From NCBI GenBank assembly GCA_900155495.1, contig FTLJ01000859.1, positions 1 through 64,000 on the forward strand: a stretch of 64,000 nucleotides of DNA. The letters run 5' to 3'. Of this stretch, positions 21,771-34,889 are shown one piece after another. The notes beneath the pieces are model-generated. The model was not told the DNA's origin. It saw nothing but the letters and a program-made list of their open reading frames with translations, and did not search any database. The DNA is from Porogramme epimiltina (Eukaryota; Basidiomycota; Agaricomycetes; Polyporales; Polyporaceae). A program made the position numbers and the translations under genes. Within the stretch, counting starts at the first letter, position 1; every line of letters begins with the position of its first letter.

Positions 21771-23819
21771 ATGTCTGCCTCCGTAGCCCCTCCTGCCCCT
21801 GCCCCAGCTGCGTCTGGGGCAAACAAGGCCTTCAATGACAAGGTGACCTTCTCTGATTGCTCCACATGAAATAACTACTCATCTCAACTATAGGGCAAGC
21901 CCATGGAGGTGCGCCTGTCTAACATGGTCGCAGCAAAGGGTACGCGTCTCTGCAATGTTATCGTTGCGCGGTTTGTTAAGGCTGGATACTGGTAGCGATT
22001 AGCGATGCCGTGCGGACATCTCTGGGCCCTAGGGGAATGGACAAGATGGTATGTGTTCCCTTCAGGTATACTTTTGTCTCAAGGTCCACAACTCCTCCAA
22101 AACTCAGATCCAAACCTCGAAAGGCGAGCTGATCATCACAAACGACGGTGCAACTATCCTCAAAAGCATCCAGGCTTTACACCCTGCTGCGAAGATGGTA
22201 CGTACCCGTAGAGCCTTATACGCATTGGGTCTAATGGACGATCAGCTTGTCGATCTTTCTGCTGCACAAGATGTGGAGGCTGGTGACGGTACCACGTCCG
22301 TAGTAGTTCTCGCGGGAAGCCTCCTCGGCGCTGCGGAAAAGATGCTGCAGAAGGGCATCCACCCGACGGTCATTGCGGAATCTTTCCAGAAGGCTTCAAT
22401 AAAGGCCGTGGAGTACCTGACCGAAATCTCTACCCCGATCAACTTGGACGACAAGACGTCTTTGCTTCGCGCTGCCACGACCTCTTTGAACTCAAAGGTC
22501 AGTCTCCTGATGCAATGAGGGTCCACGACATGCTCACACCGCCATATGCCCTAGATTGTCTCCCAATATTCTTCGACCCTCGCGCCTATTGCCGTTTCCG
22601 CGGTCACTCGCCTCGTCACCCCTACATCATCTAATGTAGATCTTCGTGACATCCGTGTCGTCAAGAAGGTTGGCGGCACTATCGAGGATACCGAGCTCGT
22701 GGATGGTGTTGTCCTCAACCAAAATGTCGTTACGACTGTCGGCGGCCCTACCCGGATAGAGAAGGCGAAGATCGGCATCATTCAGTTCCAACTGAGCGCA
22801 CCAAAGCCCGATGTATGTCCCATTCATCCGCTCACAATAGAGCTGCTTTACAGATGCAATTTTAGATGGACAACACGGTCGTCATCAATGATTACCGCCA
22901 AATGGACAAGGTCATTAAGGAGGGCCGGCAGTATCTCTTGAACATGTGCAAGAAGATCAAGAAGGCAAACTGCAATGTTCTCCTCATCCAGAAGTCCATC
23001 CTTCGCGATGCTGTCGACGACATCTCGCTCACCTTCCTCAAGCGCCTCAACATTCTCGTCGTAAAAGACGTCGAGCGTGATGAGATCGAGTTCCTCTCTA
23101 AGTCTCTCGGTTGCAAGCCTATTGCGGACATCGAGGCGTTCACAGAAGACAAGCTAGGATACGCAGATCTCGTTGAAGAGACGACACATGCGGGTGCCAA
23201 GGTCGTGCGCGTCACTGGTGTGAAGAACAGGGGGCGCACCGTCAGTGTGCTCGCGATGGGAAGCAACAGCCTCGTCCTCGAGGAGTGCGAGCGCAGTCTC
23301 CACGATGCCCTTTGTGTTGTTCGTTGTCTGGTCAAGAAGCGGTATGATGGCTGTTATTCTCCGAAATGACTTTTATTCACTGAAAGCTTCCATAGGGCAC
23401 TGATCGCAGGTGGTGGTGCACCGGAGGTCCATGTATCGAGGATGCTCTCACAATATGCCCACTCTCTCAAGGGCATGGAGGCGTATTGTTTCCAGGCGTA
23501 TGCGGACGCGCTCGAGGTCATCCCAACAACGCTAGCGGAGAACGCCGGCCTCAACCCCATCGCGATCGTCACTGAGCTCCGCAACCGACATGCTCTGGGT
23601 GAACGCAACGCCGGCATCAACGTCCGTAAGGTAAGCAGCTCTATGTGCCCCTCATGATTCGTAGGGCAGATGCTGAATGATCTCGTATAGGGCTTGATCT
23701 CGAACATCCTTGAAGAGGACGTTGTCCAGCCGTTGCTTGTATCGACGAGCGCGCTTGAGCTCTCCACTGAAACCGTTTGCCTATTGCTCAAAATCGACGA
23801 CTATGTCCAGACACGATAG
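21771..23819 (+). CDS. CCT4: T-complex protein 1 subunit delta
   Basis: Subunit of the cytosolic group II chaperonin TRiC/CCT that folds actin, tubulin and WD-repeat proteins. About nine exons. Recognisable are [22 protein letters not shown], the ATPase motif [13 protein letters not shown], the delta-type segment [11 protein letters not shown] with [14 protein letters not shown], and the late GGGAPE nucleotide-binding motif ([12 protein letters not shown]). The C-terminus KIDDYVQTR is also standard. The N-terminal extension is short and Ala/Pro-rich. It starts 199 bp from UFD1 on the opposite strand and ends only 102 bp from the stop of the AP-4 epsilon gene. Confidence 0.96.
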
Positions 23820-23921
23820 ATAGTAGCATAACCAATCCAAGTGTACAGTTAGACCGCATACTGCTAGCCTTTACCCAGGTTTCTAATACTGCTCGATGCT
23901 CGCGTTATCGTCGGGTGACTT

Positions 23922-26900
23922 TCATCGCAGCGTGGCTTTCACAATATTCCGCAGCTGTTCGTCCTCACACCGGAGCCACCAGAGGCAGCTGTCGTCGTCG
24001 CTCTCTTTCAAGCGTATCGCTGCTAGACCTATCTTCGAGGTGGGGTTTGCGCCGTCGGAGCAAATAACGATCTTCAAATCACCTTTGAAGTGATATTCAG
24101 TGATGTCAGCTTAATGAAGCAACAACGGGCAAAGATCTGACCTTCGAATGGTGGCTGGTCGCGCTCTGTGACACGCAGCCGCCGTTGAAGGCCCTGCAGC
24201 CGCCTCAAAACCGTGTCCATCGATGCCTCGCACCACCCTCGCGCGGAGCCCGCTTCTAACTTGGTCCACGTCGCGTCGAAATCGTCTTGCTCTATGAGGC
24301 TACTACCGCTCATGGCCCCTGCGATCGATGGCATCGCGGGCTCGGACATGAACGGTGAATCGAGCGCTATGAGGTCCGCTGCTGCGCTCGGCGCAGGTTC
24401 TTCCTCGTCCAGAATCTGCACTATCGGAAGAGGGGAGAGCCCCGCAGTCTTCCGGGGAGGACTCTGTTTGCTCACATGAGTCAACTGTGACGAGGAAAGG
24501 GAACAAGAGCGGTACTTGCGCTAGGAAGAGAACGGAGATCTGACTGCTGCGCCGCGAGCGTCAGCTCACCTGGGGTGATCGTCGCTGCCAGGGGGTCCTG
24601 GAATGACCGCCGGCGCAGGCTGCCATCTTCAGAATTCCTAGAGCTGCTACTGCTAGCGCGCCTAAGGCGTGAGGTAGGCCGGGGGGCCTCATACGCAGCG
24701 TAGCGCAGCTTGTGCGGCACGGGTGACGCGCGTGATGATGACGGTTCTGGGGTGTGTGGCTTGAGAGGCGGCGAGCTAGGGAGAATAGACGGGGATCGCG
24801 AGACGGCTCTTTTCTGATCAGCTTCATATTCCTCCAAGGCAAAGACGAAATCCGGAAGCTGTATTGAGTCAGATTCGGGGATCAGACGAATGTACGTGAG
24901 TACCCACAGAGGACGAGCGCGTCCTGGAGATGATGCGTTTCAATATGTCTCTGGATTGCGATAGGGAAAGGAATTGGTCCGAACGCTTGAAATGCACTGT
25001 TAGCTGGAGCAAAGCAGAGTAGTGTCGACTGCATACTCGTTTCAGATGCCTTCCACTACGAGTATGGAGATCTTTGACCACGTCGATTGTTGAGGCGGGA
25101 ATCTCATCTGCGACGCTAGATATGCGAAGCATGGTGATGAGACAAGCGTCCTGGACAGCAGCTGTAGATGAAGGACCATCAGATGCAGTTTCCCTTTGTG
25201 CAGCAACACCGACCGGAGTAATACGACAGTCTTGTGCCTAAACCCCGAAGGAGTTCAACAGGCGAAATAGGCGAAAGTTCGAGATATTCGCATAGAAGAG
25301 CAGTAAGGATGACCATGAGCGTCGGGCCTACTTCGTCGTCCTGATTGATGATGCAAGCGAACAAAACGCCAATGCATGCGCTCCTCCAGCTACTGTCTGC
25401 TACAAATATATCTATTAGCCACCATAGCAGGAAGTAAGAATGTTGAACAAACCGGAATGCACCCGGCCCAGCATTTCCTCGACAACTTCTTGCAGCACCA
25501 TTCTTTTGTTCAATGGACCGGTACCCTCGGACGTGCTCAGTACATTCTTCAGTTGATGCCCGTATATCTCTCCGTTGTGGCCGCAAGTAACGTCCAAGAT
25601 CTCTAGTAAACGCGAAAGATGATCTCCTGTGTCCTGTGATGAAGACGATGAACCTCCTTGCAGAACTCGCGAGTAGTATGTTTCTACGATGCCTTGATCG
25701 ACACGCCATAGTGTCCTCAGAGTCTAATGAACAGCATCAACCGGAAAGGAATAAAGGATTCATAGCAACTAAGATTCACCTGTTTCCGGATCAACCTGTC
25801 TTCACATCCGAGCAGCTTCATGACATGTTCAACTTCCCATTCTTCAAGGACCGAAGGTATTTCAGGCGTCGTGCCGGCCCATAGTTTGGGGTCTATTGAC
25901 GACAGGCAAGAAATAAAGATATGGATGCCGTTTGGATCACGAGACGTCAAAAGAGGTCGGATTTCTTTCACATAAGATAACCTTGATGTTGCTTGAACCT
26001 CCACAAGTGCGTCCGTAGTAGAAGCGGCCACGACATGAAAGCATTGGCTGATTATCGCTATGTGTAAATCATCAATACTATGAAATTATATCCAGGAATA
26101 ATCAACGTACCATAAGCTCGAGGCCCAAGGGGAATGTAATGGTTAACGACTTCAGCAACGACGCCCAGGTCATGCTTGGATGGGCTATGGAGAGCTTAGA
26201 ACAACACATTTAAGCAATTCATAGTAGACATACGAAAGCTTAGCAATGGTCCGGAGGATCCTCACAAGTAACCCAGTCTCTGAGGGATCTGGTCGCTGAG
26301 ACCAAGTCACGTCTAGAAGGGAAGACACTACAGTGTGATACTTCTCGACGGGAAGATATGTGGCCTGCAATACCGCGCAACTGTCAGTACACCCTCTAAG
26401 AACGCTGTCGGACTAATAAAACTCGCCTCCAGCAAGGTGTCTGTCAGTGTCAAAGCAGCACATACGACTGACGCATCTGGGTCACCGAGACGTTTGCGCG
26501 CCTTGGTCGCTATGTCCCTGAGAATGTCAGGTTCAAGCTCTGCTAATTTCTGAAAAGCGAGCAGCGCGCGCCGCTTCACGTGTATTCTGCCAGTAATGCA
26601 TAAGCATCGGCCAATGACTTCGAGGGGGTGCTATACTGACGAATTATGCGATAGCAAGTCGTAAAGGCGTGTCTGTATGGCGGGTATGACGTCCTTGGAT
26701 GGGGATTGTATTAGGGTATCAAGCGCAAGGCATATTCGTGGTACCGAAGGGCTTTCTAAGTCCTGAACAATGTTGAAGACGATGCACTACAACAAGGACA
26801 CAACGCTTACTTTACGAATTGAGTTGACTAGCATGAGTTGCAACTCATGCTCCGGAGGCATCACCTCAGCGCAGAACAAGTACCCTGCCCAGAACTTGTA

Positions 26901-27287
26901 GCGTTCCTTCAACTGTAACTGCGACATGCATACCTGTACGCTTATCCTGCGTTGACTGACCCGCTTCCGCGAGATTTATTGCATGTGGGAGAGCAAATTC
27001 CAGGTCAACGTGCGCGCCAGGGTTCACGGTCATAGAGCAGTAAAGAAGCAGGACCAGACACTCTTTGCATTGTTTCTACGTCGATACCCAGTGGTCAGGC
27101 GCACTGCGTTTGACACTCGTAGGCAACTAACCAAGGTCAGTGTCGAGCGCGCAAGCTGGCTCCGGATGGAGTGGACTTCGGCCAGGAGGATTTGGTCCGC
27201 TGCCTGGGGTGTCGCGGTTTCAATCTTACGCACAAGCGCGTAGTGAGCCCTGCTCATCGCTCCCGACGAAGAGAATGGCACGTCCAT
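23922..27287 (-). CDS. AP-4 complex epsilon-subunit-like large adaptin
   Basis: Large adaptin for vesicle coat assembly at the trans-Golgi network. Many small exons. The N-terminus (SRAHYALVRKIETATPQAADQ, then KECLVLLLYCSMTVNPG-like) carries the adaptin helical-repeat domain; later helices include KRRALLAFQKLAELEPDILRDIA and DPDASVVCAALTLTDTLLEA, and the segment VRILRTIAKLS. A long Ser/Pro-rich hinge (about 24480-24840) is followed by a C-terminal ear ending LWWLRCEDEQLRNIVKATLR, whose layout matches the AP-4 epsilon ear rather than the gamma or alpha ears. Distinguishing it firmly from a divergent AP-1 gamma needs a tree. Not all exon borders were resolved. It has a 170-bp head-to-head promoter with the BUB2-like gene. 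Confidence 0.75.
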
Positions 27288-27457
27288 GATGCAGAAGCGT
27301 TCAAGGGAGTGGTGAGGTCAAGATTGAGTAGGCGCAGGAGAGGGCATGACGGTCGCGTCCAAAGAACGGTTGTGGCTGAGGCAGACCAATAGCCGAGGGA
27401 GCCCACTGCAGCGTGTTCAGCTCTCCTGGTCCCTCACGACCACCACCTCAGCCCCCC

Positions 27458-28730
27458 ATGTCGACATCTCCGGATCCCTCAGCCGTCTCTACGGCGCATT
27501 CGTTCAACAAGATCCTCAATCAGTACAAGACGGCCTCGAAAGCGCGGTCGGCGGCGGACATGGATGAGGCAACTAAGAAGATTCGGCGGTTAATATTGGT
27601 GGACGGTATTCCATCAACAGTGGTATGTCTTCAAATGCTCCATCTCGGAACGCGTTTCTGGACAAGCCAGGATAGGACCCTACGCTCCGTCCAAGGATTT
27701 GGAAGGTCCTACTTCGTGTGCGAGAAATCTCTGCGCCGGCATTCCTTGAATATGTTGCCCGTGGTCCTTGCGAAGTGCGAGAAAAGATCAGGAACGACAC
27801 CTTCAGGTCCGTATATGCCATCAAATGATTCAGGGTTATCTTTTCACAATTCTCGTAGGACATTGGCCACGGATCGTGGGTTCAAGGAGCGAGTCAGTGA
27901 GGACATGCTTGTGAGGTTGCTGGACGCGTTTGTATGGCGGAACCACGGTCAGCCTTGGATCTTGCTTTTGACATGCGTGGTCCACCTAACCGGCCCTCAG
28001 ACCGACAAGAGAATGATCAACTAGGCTTTACTTACGTGCAGGGCATGAACGTTCTTGCCGCGCCGTTCCTGTATACGATGCCATCTGAGCTGGAAGCTTT
28101 CTATTGCTTTGCCAAGTTCATTGAAGAATCATGCCCGTTATACGTGCAACCAACGCTAGAGGGTGTTCATTGTGGCTTAAAGGTGAGTGTGACACAACCG
28201 CTCACTACATGTGGTGGAGTTCACAACGTTTGTAGCTCCTTGACCGATGCTTGAAGATCGTCGATCCAGACCTATATGCGCATTTGCGATCCAAGAACCT
28301 ATCTGCCGAAATTTACGCTTTCCCTTGTGCGTTTTCTACTTCTCGCCCTAGAAGTCTTACACATTAAACCGCCTGCTTCATAGCTGTCCTGACTCTTTGT
28401 GCGTGCACACCACCACTTGATCAGGTGTTGCAGCTGTGGGACTTCCTCTTGGCATTTGGCGTGCATCTGAATGTGCTATGCGTCATCGCTCAATTACTCC
28501 TCATGCGCGATGAAGTTATGAATTCTTCTAGGTAGGTGGTACCATTTTGTCCTGAACCGGCCAAATCTATGCGGAGGCTGACGTGAACACTCAGCCCTAT
28601 GAGACTCCTTCGTACATTCCCCCCACTCGAGGCTCTTCCAGTCATCGGCATTGCGGTTACGCTGGTCCGTGACCTGCCATCTGACCTCTACGACGAATTG
28701 GTTAAACACCCGTACGCTGTACGGGAGTGA
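27458..28730 (+). CDS. BUB2: Bub2/Cdc16-type TBC-domain GTPase-activating protein
   Basis: GAP subunit of the two-component GAP acting on the Tem1/Spg1 GTPase at spindle poles, which restrains mitotic exit or septation. The TBC signature motifs are visible: RPRIWKVLLR, the arginine-finger motif IRNDTFRT, and the glutamine-finger motif YVQGMNVLAAPFLY. They continue with ELEAFYCFAKFIEE, LQLWDFLLAFG and RLLRTFPPLEALPVIGIAVTLVRDLP, ending HPYAVRE. About seven exons; several junctions (HG/DRQENDQ and SS/SPMRLL) were confirmed by phase. Translation could alternatively start at 27413, adding a proline-rich leader of 15 residues. The total length, about 300 residues, is normal for the family. Confidence 0.9.
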
Positions 28731-29262
28731 TACTTCCATCTGCAAGTTTCTGTCCGCTTCTTCGGAGCTTGTCTTTTGCTGTCGATGTTGTACTATTACC
28801 GTGCTGTATTCATCTATCCTAGACACTATGTATGCTTATCATGCGCTTTGTGTGGTCATCGTGCAAGAAGCAGAATTGAGTCTGTAGGTTGCCCTTGATC
28901 TTTTCTTAACATCATAGTAGCATGAAGAGTTTCATGCCTCTCAGAATTCGTCAGCGATGCCGACTTCAATAGGAGGTCGAGGCCTGTGGGACTGAGGACC
29001 CTCCAACAGCTCCTCCACTGGACGCAACATTTCGCGAACTTCGCGCGCGTGTATTCAATTAGTCATTCACTAGTGTTTTCCTTACTAACCTCCCTTTGAA
29101 CCATATCCCACTCCCGTGGGATATACTATAGTCACACCGTACCGTTTTAATGCTTGTGCTACATTACGTTCTGGCATCCGATATGATTAGGCACATACTA
29201 TATACCGTAAATATACACTGGCGAGGGGGAGTTCTTCCTCCGCGCCCGGATGCTGTAAATTC
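28731..29262. other. Spacer between convergent genes
   Basis: 3' flanks of the BUB2-like gene and the mitochondrial carrier gene. It contains a 9-bp stem with 4-base loop at 29103-29124. No gene is supported. Confidence 0.5.
29103..29124. terminator. Perfect hairpin between convergent 3' ends
   Basis: atatcccac-tccc-gtgggatat forms a 9-bp perfect stem. It lies between two convergent genes and might assist 3'-end formation; this role is guessed from position alone. Confidence 0.35.
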
Positions 29263-30901
29263 CTATATTCTGTCTTCGTCCGCATCAGCGCGGCTGGGCA
29301 GTTTGTCGATGTATGACGCCGTAAGGTCGAAGAACGTCCAGAGGAGTCCATGTGTCGTCACGCTCCGCAACGCACTCACGCCCAGACCTTGGTACACACG
29401 CGCGAGCCCGCGAAGGATGGGCTTCGGGTTGTCTGGATCGGGGCCTATACAACGAAGGCGGGGGATCGTCAACACCCATAGACGGTTATACGTAAGAGCA
29501 GGTCTAGAAGAAAAGACGGACCTCGAACGAGTCGGTAACAGGTCTCGAAGATGCCGCGTTTGCGCTCGCCCGCAAGTGCGCGCTGTTGTACCTTTGTCTT
29601 TACCCTGGAAACGAGCGTTAAGCATAAAGCGGAGCTGAGGCGAGGGAATGCGCGTACACATCGAGTGGGTAAATGAGCGCCCAGGAGGTCACACCTGCAA
29701 GGGACCCGCAGAAGAAGGGAACGAGAGACGGCGGTATTGGAAGCCACGCTGGCGTGGGGCCTTGCTCGCCTGATACATCTCGCCCCATGATATACCGCAG
29801 CCCGTCGTACTCAAAGAAGTACAGCGCTGTGCCCATAGTGTCCCTGACTATTGACTGGATCAGCTAAGTTAAGACATGAGGGACATGGGGCGGCCTTACC
29901 AAAATGTAGCCTGAACCCTGTGTAGAGTCCAAACAGACCGCTAGTACGGAAAATATCTCGGACGGCTTCTAAAGTTGTAGGGGCTTTGGACAGTCGGACG
30001 CCTTTGCTAGCCGCGATGGAGTATTCCAACTGCCTCCTGACCTAGAGGGGCTCTGGGTTCGGAAAAGCGAGCTTGCAGCGTAGCTGAGTCTCTCACCTTT
30101 ACAAGTTCAAATGCTGTTGATGGAGGTGAGTAATATATGCATAAGAAACTGCAGAAGCAACGTACGCGCGCTCCCAAATGAGATAAGGGATCCAGAGAGG
30201 GCACCACTGTCGCGCGACAGTGGATGTCAGAACCGGGGAAGGCGGAGGAGGGGCGGCGACTCTCGAACCTGATCCCTCCCACTGCGGAGACGTCGAAGAT
30301 GCGGTTGCGTGATAGCCAGTCGCGGTCCCGGTAGTACTCCTTCGTGCGCGAGTAGATGGTGAACGATGCAGCGCCTAAGAGGGCCAGGTTGGTCGGTGGG
30401 GGTGGCAGAGACGGCAGAAAAGGCACGTACGGACGAACGAGATGGTCATCAACGGGATCCATAGCCCTCGATAGAAACCGACGATCCCCTCCTCTTGATA
30501 AACGGTTAGGGCAAGGCGGGGGATGGAGACGCGCTGCTTCGTCGTCTGAAGCCTCGACTTGATGGAGTCCAACTTCGCGCGACGCGTCAGAGGCTAGAGC
30601 TACGAGACTGAAGGGCATATACGCACCGGGTACCCCGCGAACGTGGAGATGTAGCTCGCCGAAAGGGCGCAGACGACAGCTTTGTTGTCTAAGGAAGGTC
30701 GTTACTCCTCGTGCATCATCTGGAGGGGGGAGTGGAATGGCTACTTTTGAGAGACTCATTGAATGCAACCGAGTCAAACAGGTAGTTAAAAGGCCTAGAA
30801 AAGCTGGTGATTAGTGGTGGGCTGGCAGGGGGAGAGCGCACGGACGCGAGCAAGGCGGAGAAAGGGCGACGGACCTTTTCTCGGTCATAGGAAGCTGTCA
30901 C
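29263..30901 (-). CDS. Mitochondrial carrier (SLC25) family protein
   Basis: Inner-membrane metabolite carrier with the three tandem repeats of the family. The Px[DE]xx[KR] signatures are visible in each: YPLDSIKSR, created at a splice junction; PFELVKVRR, also created by splicing; and YPLDVVKTK. Each is followed by GIVGFYRGLW, GLFGLYTGFR and RVYQGLGVSALR respectively, the usual second half of each repeat. The C-terminus is KLPSRADADEDRI. The substrate is not assigned; residues at the contact points were not compared. The first exon is the least certain part: an open frame from 30901 (MTASYDREK) joins the first repeat through a 56-nt intron. It is transcribed toward BUB2. Confidence 0.85.
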
Positions 30902-31487
30902 TGGCCGGGCAACAGTCCGTATCCGTGCGGTCGCACGAGCGTCGAGGATTTGAGACGAGCCAAGGTGCAGACCGACGGGAGGCAGGCGGGAGTGGGTGGA
31001 GGACGGGAGAGAGCACCGGGGACCGCCAATCCCAAGCGAGGCGCCTCCGTTTCACGAATCACCGGCTACGAAATCACCACTGAGAATATCCGGCACGTCA
31101 TACCACGTCTCCCGCGCCAAGTCTCCCTGCCCATGCGTTCAGCCGAGGGCTCGTTCGGCCGAACGTCTGTTCTTACGTCTACCACACCATTCATGCATAT
31201 GAGCAGATAGTGCCGTGCCAAGGAGGGCCTACACCTGCTATGAAGCGGAAAACGAGCGTTTGACAGCCAAAGCTCGTGTGCATGTACGTATACGTTAACG
31301 CCATGGACTTCCCCGCTCCACCGTCTTATCAACCCAGTAGCTAAAACGTGACCCGTGTCCTATCAGAGTGGGCACCACCGGAGCTTCCCCGACGTGAGGG
31401 GAGACGTAGTCTCCGCCAGGGGCCTCCTAGGGCCACCCACGGCCCACTCCACTACACACGCTCCCCGCGCCCGGCCTCACCCTTCCT
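30902..31487. other. Spacer, nothing recognised
   Basis: Lies between the carrier start and the stop of the Rrn6-like gene, both on the minus strand. Open plus-strand frames here have no motif. It should contain the carrier promoter. Confidence 0.5.
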
Positions 31488-34400
31488 TTAGAATCCCCCG
31501 AGACGCTTCTTTGCAGGCTTCTTCTTTGCGGGAGCGGCTCTACCCCCATGGGGCCCCGGCAAGACTTGCGTGCTCGCGACAGGCACGTCCTGCGACGACG
31601 GGGGCGCGCCCCAGGTGTTTGCGGGTTGGCTGCCCACAGCTGGCGGCCGCGACCCGATCACATCGTGAGACCGCGAGGCAACGAGGGGGTTCCGAGTCAG
31701 CGCAGGCTGGTTGGCAGTGACGAGCGGGGGCGGACGTTGCGAAGGAGCTGGAGGCGGGGGCTTGGCGCCTGGCGCGCCGTTCTGGGGAGGCTCCTTTGCC
31801 GCACGGCGAGGTGCGGGAGCTGGAGTTGCCGTAGAGTCGTCGTAAGGGTCACGATAGGCGTACTCGTGAGGGTCGGTGCCACTCTCCCATTCTTGCAACA
31901 AAAGTCGTACACCGAGAGGCATCATAGCTTTGGGTCCAGGGTCATCTATGACTGACGGATCCTCGGTGTCAGCCTTCGGGATATCTTCCTTTGATGCATA
32001 CGGATCCGACACCACAGGATGGAGGAAAGAAAACTGCATGGGTGGCGGTTGCATGTCCCCAAGAGTCATGGCTTGCGTGGACAGGGAGATACTGAGCATG
32101 TCATCTTCAAAGGTCGACGATCCATCGGGTTTCGGCCGGCGTGGCAAATAGACGTCAGAACCTAAGGTCAGGTCGAGAGCAAGTTGCGAGCAAGCCCTTG
32201 ACTCGTGCCTTGAAATTTCGGCGCTGTGTTCGGGGCCGTCTTCCAGATTATACTGAGCGAAATTCTTGACTGTGTCCTGAAACGCTGGCTGGAACTCTGG
32301 AACATGCCGGCGGATGAGATGGGAAATATCCGCGTGCCAGGGTGCACGTTGTGCAAGCTCAGCACGAGGAATACGCCCTCGACCCATCGCACGATAGCCG
32401 GCCCCGGAGTCGAGAGCACTCCCTGTGAGCCAGTCGTTTCTCGAAGCATCGAAAGGTTCAGGCCCAGAACGGAGCGTGACATCAAACCTAAGTGATAATG
32501 AATTGGAGGGACCAGAAGGAAAGCTTAGGACTACTCACGTCGTGAGTGCGTATTCAACCGGTGCATCTAGCTCCTGCCAGAACGTCGGCATCCGATCCAG
32601 TACATTGAATACGGCATCAGCCTCTGCCGAAGGATTCTCGTCGTTGTCTGACAGAAAGATGCCTAATCATAGAGTGAGCAAGACCGAAGTAACTATAGGG
32701 ACACACATACGTTGGTACGCAGGTTGTAGATCCACAATACTGTGGGCTCTTCCCGCGAGAGGGCCCAGATCGCCCGTCGTCGCATCGGCGGGTTCCAGAG
32801 CCTTGATGTCCGGTGCCCAGTCTGCTCGCCGCGGAACCATCTCCGGGTCGATATATACGTCATCTTCGCAAAGGTGATCTAGATCGAGGACCGAGACGCT
32901 TCCCCTCTCGGAAAGCTGAAGGACGCTGATGCGCTTGGCCCCGGAGAGACTGTGCTCCTGGAATACGGCATGCCCAAGGTGAGGCCCGTCCGGCAGGGTC
33001 ACGGGCGGCAAGGCGTAGGGGGAGCCGTACATCCGTACGAGGTCTCCTTCTGAACGCCCGACATCATACACGGTGACCAGCGAATTCAGGCGAGAAGTAA
33101 GAAGTGTAAGCGACGCTGTATACGATATGAATACGATATAGACGTCAGAGGGAGATGGGCCCTCACAGCTGGTCAAACCGAATGTTTGAATGCGAAGCGT
33201 TGTGTCAAGTTCTCTCCCATGCTTGACGGCAAGTAATGGCTTCTGCGGATTACGTTCATCAAACCACAGCACTTCCTGGGTGGAAACTAGTCGCAATATT
33301 CGGTCCTCTCCAGGACGTTCCGTTGATAACAGCTGAATGCTGGGCCGAGGTACTGAGTATAAGCTGTATGCTTGCTTCTTGGCCTGGAGGACATTCCGGT
33401 CAGGGATGATTTAAGCATGAACATGCCTACTTACCCGAGTGTCCAACACAACGGCTTCCTTGTCAGAAACATGCAAGAGATTCCCCGAATCCTCGAAGGT
33501 GGTGATCCGATATAGCATCCGGTTAGGATCTGTCGCAGTGTATACTTTCGTACTTTACGCAATTTCATGTTAGTTAAATCCACGAAAATTAGATCAAAAG
33601 CTTACACGACGCTATTGCCTGCTGCGATGCGACAACCGTAAACGTCGCCTATATCGTTCACGACATAGCCACAAACATCCTCCGTCGAAGATACGCAAAT
33701 GTCCATAGCATGTCGGTCCCCGGTTTGTGACCTCTGAGCGACGATGGTTGGAGTAACTTCTATAGCAAGAGGAGCCCGACCACGCCCAGACGAGTGTTTG
33801 ATCTGAAGGAAAGAGGTCGCGCCCATGGTCCTTACACCAAAGATCGGACCTACGGGAAATAGAGTAAGTGACCGGACGACAGGGGGGTGTCTGTTAGTAT
33901 GCCTACCCTTGCCACTATCTAACATGGACGGAGCTTCAATCTGTTGAATAGGCGTCTCGAATGTGAAAGCTGGCTCGGCACTCGGTCTCATAGTCGTATG
34001 CCTGTCTCTTGAATGAACTGCTAGTGCAGACAAGTCTGGGGTGTTCAATGTGAGATCCGAAGCAACAGATCCAAATACGCATTGCTCACTTAATTGGCAG
34101 CCGGTCCCGCCCATCGGAAATACAGCATACGATGCTACTTTCTTGCGGAATGCACGAAATGATACAACGTCTATCATATTGCCCGACGACGTATAGCGAG
34201 AAGCTAGAGCCGCTGAAGCTCCCTCATCTTCTGCAACAGTTTCACGTATGAGGTCTGCGGATATGTCGACTTCAGGGTAGTATGTGCGTAAGAAGTGTGC
34301 CTAGGAAAAGTAAGCAGGTGTTATGAACACGGTTAAAACGTGAAGACATACACCCTGTTCAGCGCGCCGTAGCGTCGTGGTGTGAGGATCGATCCGAGCC

Positions 34401-34702
34401 TTAGACCGGGTTGGGGGGAAGATCTCAATAGGACTGTCTGCGGGGACGAGTTTATAGCCTATTGTCGCGCGTTTAGCACATGGTAAGATAGAGATGTCAC
34501 AGTACATACCTGAAGGCTTATCCGCTGCAAATGCCCATTCGTGACGGCCACCCATTCGTTGGAGTGTTGCGGCGCCGAGGGTTCCGTGTTCGAGGGTAGG
34601 ATAGCGCCATTGCTCTTCTACCCCCGCGCCTTGAGCCTTGCCCTTTCCCTTCTCCTGAGCCGGCGCAGGGAGGTCGTTGCCACGTCCAGGCCAAGCATCC
34701 AT
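31488..34702 (-). CDS. Rrn6-like RNA polymerase I initiation factor
   Basis: Predicted TBP-associated component of the RNA polymerase I core factor, nucleolar. The start (MDAWPGRGND) leads into a beta-propeller-like region beginning YPTLEHGTLGAATLQR, with later strands RISVLQLSERGSVSVLDLD and DDVYIDPEMVPR. The C-terminal third is Pro/Ala-rich and disordered, ending in SSQDVPVASTQVLPGPHGG followed by a lysine cluster and RLGGF. The GGR-Lys-rich-GGF ending is what I know from fungal Rrn6 proteins and is the main reason for the call. Several introns split the propeller part. It shares a 187-bp head-to-head promoter with the mitochondrial uL3 gene, so ribosome biogenesis in nucleus and mitochondria may be co-regulated. 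Confidence 0.7.
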
Positions 34703-34889
34703 TCCATTTGACGAGAAGAAAAGCGAAGCGGGCGAGGAGCAGTTTGGAGCGAGCGAGGGGGAGCTCCAGACTGGGTAGCGGTGAAGAAGAGCGCGGTGTC
34801 TGGGGTCTGCCCCCGCGTCGCGTCCCAAAATTCAGACGCGCTCAGTCCCGTGCCTGCCACTCCTCCTCCTCGTCCTCCTCCCCCACACC

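Noticed and set aside
31355..31720. 121-codon plus-strand frame overlapping the Rrn6-like 3' end
   Set aside because: It is the antisense shadow of the Pro/Ala/Lys-rich C-terminus and has no independent support.
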